Position numbers and translations under genes: made by a program. A stretch of DNA of 64,000 nucleotides from Synaphobranchus kaupii. Its lineage: Eukaryota; Chordata; Actinopteri; Anguilliformes; Synaphobranchidae. Where the stretch lies: contig CM056376.1 of assembly GCA_029718625.1 (NCBI GenBank), positions 121,922,264 through 121,986,263 of the forward strand. Direction: 5' to 3'. Below, one piece after another: positions 56,652-64,000 of this stretch. Within the stretch, counting starts at the first letter, position 1. Each line of letters begins with the position of its first letter. A model generated the notes under the pieces. That model worked only from the letters and a program-made list of their open reading frames with translations. It was not told where the DNA came from and did not search any database.

Positions 56652-59206
56652 GCACTAGTAGGGTTTTTTTTCTTTCTTTTCAACTAAATAACTGTAAGGA
56701 GTCATTTGCTACAAATAAGGTGAATACCATGCTCATTTATAACAATGTATTTATGGGAGACTTCAAAGACCAAAGTTGGTAGAATTAGCGGTAGCATCTG
56801 TCACATCAGAGTAGATCTGAGGAGCTTTAGTTACCACAGTGTGAAGTGAGGGGGCTGGTTGGCATTTTTCATACTCCGAGGTATTTGTCTGTAGTGTGGA
56901 GCCTATGGGCATGAAGGTTTGGTGGAAGAGGGAAGTGAGAGTGGACAGCAAGTGCTGTAGTTTGTCCCCCCCCCCCCCCCCCCACTGAGACTGGTTAATG
57001 TCCTAGATTTGTCTACCAGGGAGTTTTTCCTTACCACTGGCTTGCTCTTTGGGGGGCTTTTGCCAGGGAAAACTGCATTGTGAAAAAATCTTTCACAAAA
57101 TGCGCTATATAAATAAAACTTTATGGATTGATGAAAGAGATTGATGAACTCATACAGAAAACAATTTACTTCAGGTTATTCATGCTAAATGGGATTCTAC
57201 AAGCTCCTGGATGAAATTTTTGGTTGAATAAATGAACAAGACTTTATTGCTCTTAAACATTAGCCTTGTTGAGTTAGCATTCGATAGCCGCAGACCTGCC
57301 ATGTTTACATGTCTTACAGGCATTTCAGTAAGCATTTCTCTTTTGTACAAATGGCAGTTTGGTGGCAGGCTATACACAGGCCAGCGACAAGCAACGCCAT
57401 CCCCCCCCCCCCCCCCCCCCCCGAGGCATACGACTTAAATTTTTTCATCGTTCATGTGAAGAGAGCTAAAATGGCAGCAGTAAATCTGCTGTGGGGCGTA
57501 CCAGGCTGATATGTCATTCGGGTCATATCGCCAATGGAACTGTGCACCTGGCAGGATGGAAGGACAAGTCAGATGTATGGTTTGTGTCTGGGGGAGATGT
57601 GAAATTGGTTTTAGCCAGCTGTTATCAGTGTTATGTGCACAGAAACAAGTATTTTCTGATTAGAAATTCTGTCATTTTTTTAATAGAAATCACTGAGAAA
57701 GGTATGATCAAAAATCAGTATCAGTATCACAATAATTTTGGAACTGCACTTTGCACAATATTCATACAAACCTGTTGTCTGTGACGATAATCACTAAAAT
57801 GTTGCTGATTGAATGATTGCATGGTAGACAAAAATAACTGACAGAGAAATGATAAGCATCTGCAATCTACAGCAGAGAACACTGTGTAGAATGCAAGAAT
57901 GCTGCTCCGCCATGAATTCTGCTTTGGTAACACCTGACAGTCAGGCTAAAGTCCCCAAATGCAGATACGGGATAAGCAGGTGCTGTGCTGTATACATGAC
58001 ATCTGCATTGTGCACTCGACCCCAGGAAATGAATCCTTCTGCCTGCTGTCGGAACATAAGGCCTGTGTGGTTACCACGGAAACCTGCTAATCTAACAAAT
58101 TGGCCCCAGCGTAAAAACCGCATCGTTTGAGGATCCCTATTATCAGGTTTTGAGGTGTAGCTCTTCCTACTATTGCAGCTTATACCGCATGTGGACAACA
58201 TGGACTTTGTATCAAAATCATAATAGTCATGCTGGAGTGCTGAATGTGATGTACAAGGTAGCATTAACAGATGAATTTAGCATAAAACACTGGCCACTCC
58301 GCTCATCGCCTGCATCAATCGAAGAGCTTCAAATAATAAATGTTATTTAAACATAGTTTTCTAATTAAAAACAGCATAAAAATACAACTTTGGAACAGGC
58401 ATATGGTATCTTTTACCATTTTCTGAAGAGCAGCCTAGGGAGACAGCTCTGAGAAGGTCTGCAGAGATGATAACATTATAAATAATACCAATGGGGTTAT
58501 TAAGCGCTCTAGTTTTGCCCCTGCGAGATGCATTACAGTTCTGCACAACGAAAACAATGAAAAAATAACTTTTAATAGAATTAAGTGGTCTGTGGCTCTG
58601 AGCTCCGTCTCCTACGCTGTATAACATAGTGTGAGCCGACTGAACTGGGACGTCTTAGCTACATGTTTACACGCCTCAGAGCTTTTGAGATGTACTTCAG
58701 CAAGCAAGAGGGTAAGGATATTATTATTCACAGACACAGAAGCAGATTGGTGTCTCTTAGTTACCCTCGCACAACCCTGCAGCCAAAAGCAGCCACAGCC
58801 TGGACAGGCTCACGGTTTTATGGCGCCAGCACTGAAACACAGGAAGTTTCTCAGAAACTTCTAGGGTGGGGGTGAGGGGAGAGTGAGAGAGAAATGAAGG
58901 GGGGTGGGGGTAGTGCACTGGCAGCCCCCCTGCAGCCCAGGGGACCAGTTGCCATACTGTGACCACTCTGTTGTTCGACCGTCACTTCACTGGTGCAAAG
59001 TGAGATGTGCTCTTCTTCAGTCTGGCATAGAACCAACTGTCACCTCACCCCTCCCTCTGCATGCACATCCTGTATGAGATACTTGCACCTTCCTGGCTGC
59101 ATACACAGATACGCACAGCAAATGGCTACCCAGGTTCTCTACACTCGAACGTCTCAACTGGTCACGGACGTTTTTTTGGCAGGTTCGGCTAAGGCCAGCC
59201 TCCTCA

Positions 59207-59644
<438 letters not shown>

Positions 59645-61309
59645 CTAGCTCTCCGACTGTCATTACATTACATCAGGAGCTTAACGGTTAGAAGGTTCCC
59701 TGGAGAAATATAAAGGTGTATGAAACTAGCCGGAGGGAAAGTGACCAATGCACGCTCCCAGTAGACTTCCTTTTTGCAAGTCTGATTTATAAGTGGACAG
59801 TCTGTTCAATCACTTTCCCCAGTTTTCACTCATTTGGAGAACTCTCTAATGACTATAGAAGACCAACTGGAAAACAGCCCATTAGTTCACTGGCCCAGTA
59901 TCACTTCATTAAAGGGCTCAGAAATTAATTCCATCTAAGTCATTTGAGTTAATCAATCTAAAAATGAACAAATGCATGCATGACTGCAGTTTGAGAAAGA
60001 TCCAACATATCCAACATACTATATATTGGATATAGTGATCATTATTATTATTATTATTGTTATTATTCACAATAAAGGAAGGCTTGACCACAGTTAAATC
60101 TATGAAAAAGTGGATCTGATGGAGCAGGAATGTTAACTACAATATGACAATAAAATAATTATTTTTAAATCACTGCCATTATAATATTTCAGCTGTGATG
60201 AGGACAATCATTTTTTTCAATGGGAAAATGTGTTCAATTCTCATGAGAAGTCACATGAATGAGGAATACCTGTCAGCATGTCTGTGTATGCATGAAATAT
60301 GTATTGTCCATGCTTACACATCAATGATGGTGTAATGAACACAGTTACACATAGCATTTCAGTATGTAGTATTTGCGATATAAATTTAATTCGGCTCAGT
60401 CATTATTCATGTGTGTTTTCATACGCTTATTCAAAATGACATTTCCAAATAATATCCTCTCATTACGTCCCTTCAGAAAATGAATAGGTGGCTCTGACCT
60501 TTAAGATATGAAATCTATGGTGATGGGAAAATTTAATCACCGAGATGTGCAAGTGGAAATATGTATAACGTTTTTATGTAATTGGAAATGTGCGTGGAAG
60601 GGAGACTACGGGTTGCCCTGTCCATGCGCTAAATAACTGAAAACACTAATCTGCTCATTACTGTTATGGAGTCGTTACTGCTGTTGAAAGTGGACATAGC
60701 TCATTAGGGCCTGCATTGTAAAAGCCAGTGTTAATTGCAATTGTGATATAACACCTGGTAAGCAGCAGCAGCAGCAGCAGTGGAATTCCAGAGTCCGGTT
60801 TTATCCACTGAACAATTTTTAATTGGGCTCTGACGGAATAGCAGTGTCAGGAAAACAACACTGGAAATTTGGTGAGGGAAATGAAAATGCTTGAATTGGC
60901 ATGGCACAGAATTTATAGTGTACTTTTTGCCTAAAATGTGTCATCCAGCCGACAGCTTTGTTCCTCAGTGGGGAAAGAAAGCTATCTCATTAATGCATGA
61001 AAACTTGACAGCATCGACATCAGTTGTTTATACTGTATTCCTGTTGAGCGCGGAAAAAAGACTGGGAAAAACCTGTTACAAGCAAAATCTTAATTTCAAT
61101 TGTGTGGGTCCATACAAATTTCAAGCATCCTGTGTTTTTTCTCTGTTTAATTTCAAAATCACAAACATAATTTAAAATGTTTTGATTGAAATGATTTGAC
61201 CATGCTGTTACTTCATGTTTGTGCCATTTTGTCCACAACTCTTTCTCAGAAATAAGGCTGTCTTAAGCTTCACTGCTCCTGTCCGATGGTCCAGAAAATA
61301 ATAATAATG

Positions 61310-61860
61310 AATAAAAAAATTAAAACACCATTTTAAAGTCACTTAATAAGGAGCTGGACCACCACAGGTGGCCGGCACTGCCTGCATGCACCCTTGTTTT
61401 GAGTCCTGCTAGTGTCTAGAATTCTGCGGGAGGAAAATGACACCACTCCTCAAGAAATTCAATCAATTCAGACAATGTTGACAGAAGTGGAAAATGCTGC
61501 CCTGGGAATTGTTCCAGAATATCCTATAAATGCTCAATTTGGTTCAGATCTGGTGACTGAAAAGGTCACGACATCTGGAAAACATTTGCGTCATGCTCCT
61601 CAAACCACTGGGCAACTACTTGTACTCTGTGGACAAGGCTATCATTTTGAAAGGCCTCTCTTGAAAAAAGGGAATGTTATAATAGGGTGACTCAGTATTA
61701 TTCAGGAAGGATTGACGTTGACCTTGACCTTGCTCTCTGAGTGCACCCACTAGTAAAAATCTTCCCCGACCCAGTTTGTAGAACACCAGAACCCTTCACA
61801 TTTGACACTGCTATGTGTTGTAACACATTTTTCCAGAGCACTACCTATAAGCTCTGAATA
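61310..61860. repeat. Diverged dispersed repeat, transposon-like
   Basis: The sequence from AGGAGCTGGACCACCACAGG (61350-61369) through TCAATTTGGTTCAGATCTGG (61537-61556) follows the pattern of a common fish transposon in antisense, with a ggaccaccac / attcttcaagaa / tgagatctggtgact word order. No intact frame and no termini were located. Confidence 0.4.
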
Positions 61861-62400
61861 GGTTTAAATGAATAGGTTTCTGTAAAGGGCTTCTGTTTGC
61901 GATGTAGGGTACAAGAAGAGCACATCACCAAATGTGAATTGGACCTCATACATCACTGTTTTCCCATTTCAGAATGGCATGTTTTCAACACTGGGAAACA
62001 AAGGGAAAATGTGACATCGAATACACTGCGAATGTGTTTTCAATGCGAAATAACAGCAATGGAAAGCACCAACCTAAGCTTCTGAGTGTTGACATGTGTA
62101 GCAGTTTTCATTGCACCCCCGGGCCCCCAATAAACACACCAGTGCAGTTTGTTTAGACCATTGTCCTCACAGAAATAAACCTTCCTTCAGAGCTGCATTA
62201 CAACATATTTTTTTCTTGAAACAGGACTAAAGACTTGCTGACACTGTACATCACTCACTGCTGCTGAAAATAATTTGTTAAAAGAAGCCAAAATTTGCAT
62301 AACCATAGATATTCAGCTAGATTCCGATAGATTATCTTCTGTGGTGCCTCAAAGCCGACAAATTAATACTGCGTGGCCATTTTGGCATGATTGGATTATC

Positions 62401-62422
62401 ACACACACACACACACGCACAT

Positions 62423-62453
<31 letters not shown>
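62401..62453. repeat. (CA)n microsatellite
   Basis: About 53 bp with CG and TG interruptions. Confidence 0.95.
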
Positions 62454-62455
<2 letters not shown>

Positions 62456-63765
62456 AAAAAATGGTAACATCCAAACCATAAATGGATCTCACAGTTTAAA
62501 TATTAGGAGAGTTCTGAGCTATCTTACAATAAAAGTTTTGAAAGAGTAATTGGTACAATAGATTATATCACAGCTTGGAATAGTCTTGTCTGTCCATTTG
62601 TATGATACCTAAAAATAATTCCAATTTAAAAAAAAAATTTAAACCTAAGGTAAATACACAATGTTATTTTCTCACTACAAACACTCTCCGTTTGATAATG
62701 GGAATTCTTCCAATGTTTCTACATTTCACCATCACTCTTCACAACTTCCAAATAATCAACTGACTGGCTGTCTCATGGGGCTGTGTAAAATGTGCAAAAG
62801 CGGAAAGGCCTATCAACTTTGGCGATTCATACACACCAGGCCGGGTGCGGTCACAATCTTAGCAGATTTTCAGCACTGTTTTTTGTTGGATCATTGGGCC
62901 AGTGTGTGGAGAAGAATGTGGGAAGGAAACTCAAGAACAGTTTTATTCATTAATTTAATATGGATTTTCTAAGGAAATGTTGAAATCCCCTTGTAATTAA
63001 CTAACACACGCAACATAACAAGCCTCTGAACATGTTGAAATCCCAAATAATACAGGACTGTCCCATAACCTCCAAATGACCATATTGGTGGGGGGCAGGG
63101 CCAAGGATGTTGTGACTTTGAAATGTTTTGACAACAAATGTGACCGTTGGAAAATGAATTAGCATAATCTAGCTTTAACGCTGCTTAATACCACTTCACC
63201 ATGCTCTTGATTATATCTTGGCCCTAAACACAAAACATTATCTTGGATTGCACTCAAGTGCCTCTGGGGATAAGAAACTTGTATAGCTCTCAAGAATTGA
63301 TAACTTTACAACATCACATCCTTCCAACGGTATTAAACTGAGCACTCTAGAAGCAATCACAGTCCAAGTGATTTTCATGAAAATAATTTATCTTGTGTAA
63401 CCTTGGCCACCTGAGACAATCACTATACCTACAATTTAGTGAAAGAATTTAATTTCAAGTCTAAGTCATTGTCAGCTAATTATCTGAGTATGACCTGATG
63501 ATGTCCACTGTGGCAGGACGTGTTTAGCTTTGTCCTAAATGAGGTTTAAGTCAGCCAGGATATATTCCTCCCAATGATGTGTCAGGTGACCACAGGCTGC
63601 CAGCTGTTATCAGAGGCAGATCTACCTCTATTCCAATCAGTGATAACTCTCTTATTTGCTATGGTTTGACCTGCAGAGTGTAAAATAGTCACTAGAGCAC
63701 ACACACCTATACTGGGGGCATATTCTTAGGCTGCAGCACAGGTGTGAATCATACAGCAGTATATA

Positions 63766-64000
63766 CGGTTGAAGTCGGAAGTTTACATACAGTTAGGTTG
63801 AGTCATTAAAACTCATTTTTAACCACTCCACAGATTTCATGTTAGTGAACTATAGTGTTGGCAAGTCAGTTAGGACATATACTTTGTGCATGACACAAGT
63901 AATTTTTCCAACAATTGTTTACAGACAGATTATTTCATTTTTAATTCACTATATCACAATTCCAGTGGGTCAGAAGTTTACATACACTAAGCTGACTGTG
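63766..64000 (+). mobile_element. Left end of a Sleeping Beauty-type Tc1 element, cut by window edge
   Basis: After TA (63764-63765) comes CGGTTGAAGTCGGAAGTTTA, differing at the first bases from the usual CAGTTGAAG start. The inner direct repeat with AGAAGTTTACATACACTAAG is at 63972-63991. This is a full IR/DR left end; any transposase would lie beyond 64000. Confidence 0.88.

Overview
The window is nuclear DNA of a teleost fish. Two exons of a GABA-A receptor alpha subunit lie on the minus strand, and the rest is AT-rich intergenic or intronic DNA packed with elements typical of ray-finned fish: Tc1 and Sleeping Beauty-type transposons, a 5S-rRNA-derived SINE, tRNA-derived SINEs, non-LTR remnants, long (GT)n/(CA)n/(CT)n arrays and a complete Ty3/gypsy retrotransposon. 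The species cannot be named from the sequence.

The only host gene recognised is a gabra4-like gene read right to left. Its terminal exon (M3-M4 loop, M4, stop) is at 51205-51747 and the preceding M2-M3 exon at 59282-59541, separated by a 7.5-kb intron. The rest of the gene would lie beyond 64000. Positions 1-51204 are downstream of it, and no other convincing host exon was seen.

The centrepiece is a structurally complete chromodomain-bearing gypsy element of the Tf1/sushi type at 14474-21627. It has 1404-bp LTRs that look identical, a 5-bp target duplication (TCATA), an intact gag, and an intact pol in the -1 frame. A CCCAAAA slippery heptamer is followed by a perfect 8-bp stem. The primer-binding site matches, over 11 nt, the predicted 5' end of the element's own transcript, the hallmark of self-priming. 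It is inserted inside an older 1.97-kb non-autonomous DNA transposon (13550-22680).

Other regions. 1-1260: non-LTR remnant, minus strand. 3357-4700: decayed Tc1, minus strand. 6180-6830: palindrome-family fragment plus another transposon end. 8730-10306: Tc1 element with broken transposase. 10805-11005: tRNA SINE. 26025-26704: solo LTR with ACGGG duplication. 28433-28664: MITE. 29433-30602: a 1170-bp almost entirely palindromic element with Tc1-like ends, whose core recurs at 6180, 32766 and 43660. 32766-33685: three abutting transposon pieces. 38084-40055: (GT)n and two minisatellites flanking a 5S-derived SINE. 43437-44150: Tc1 end plus palindrome half. 52505-54690: antisense non-LTR remnant inside the gabra4 intron. 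63766-64000: Sleeping Beauty-type left end, cut by the window edge.
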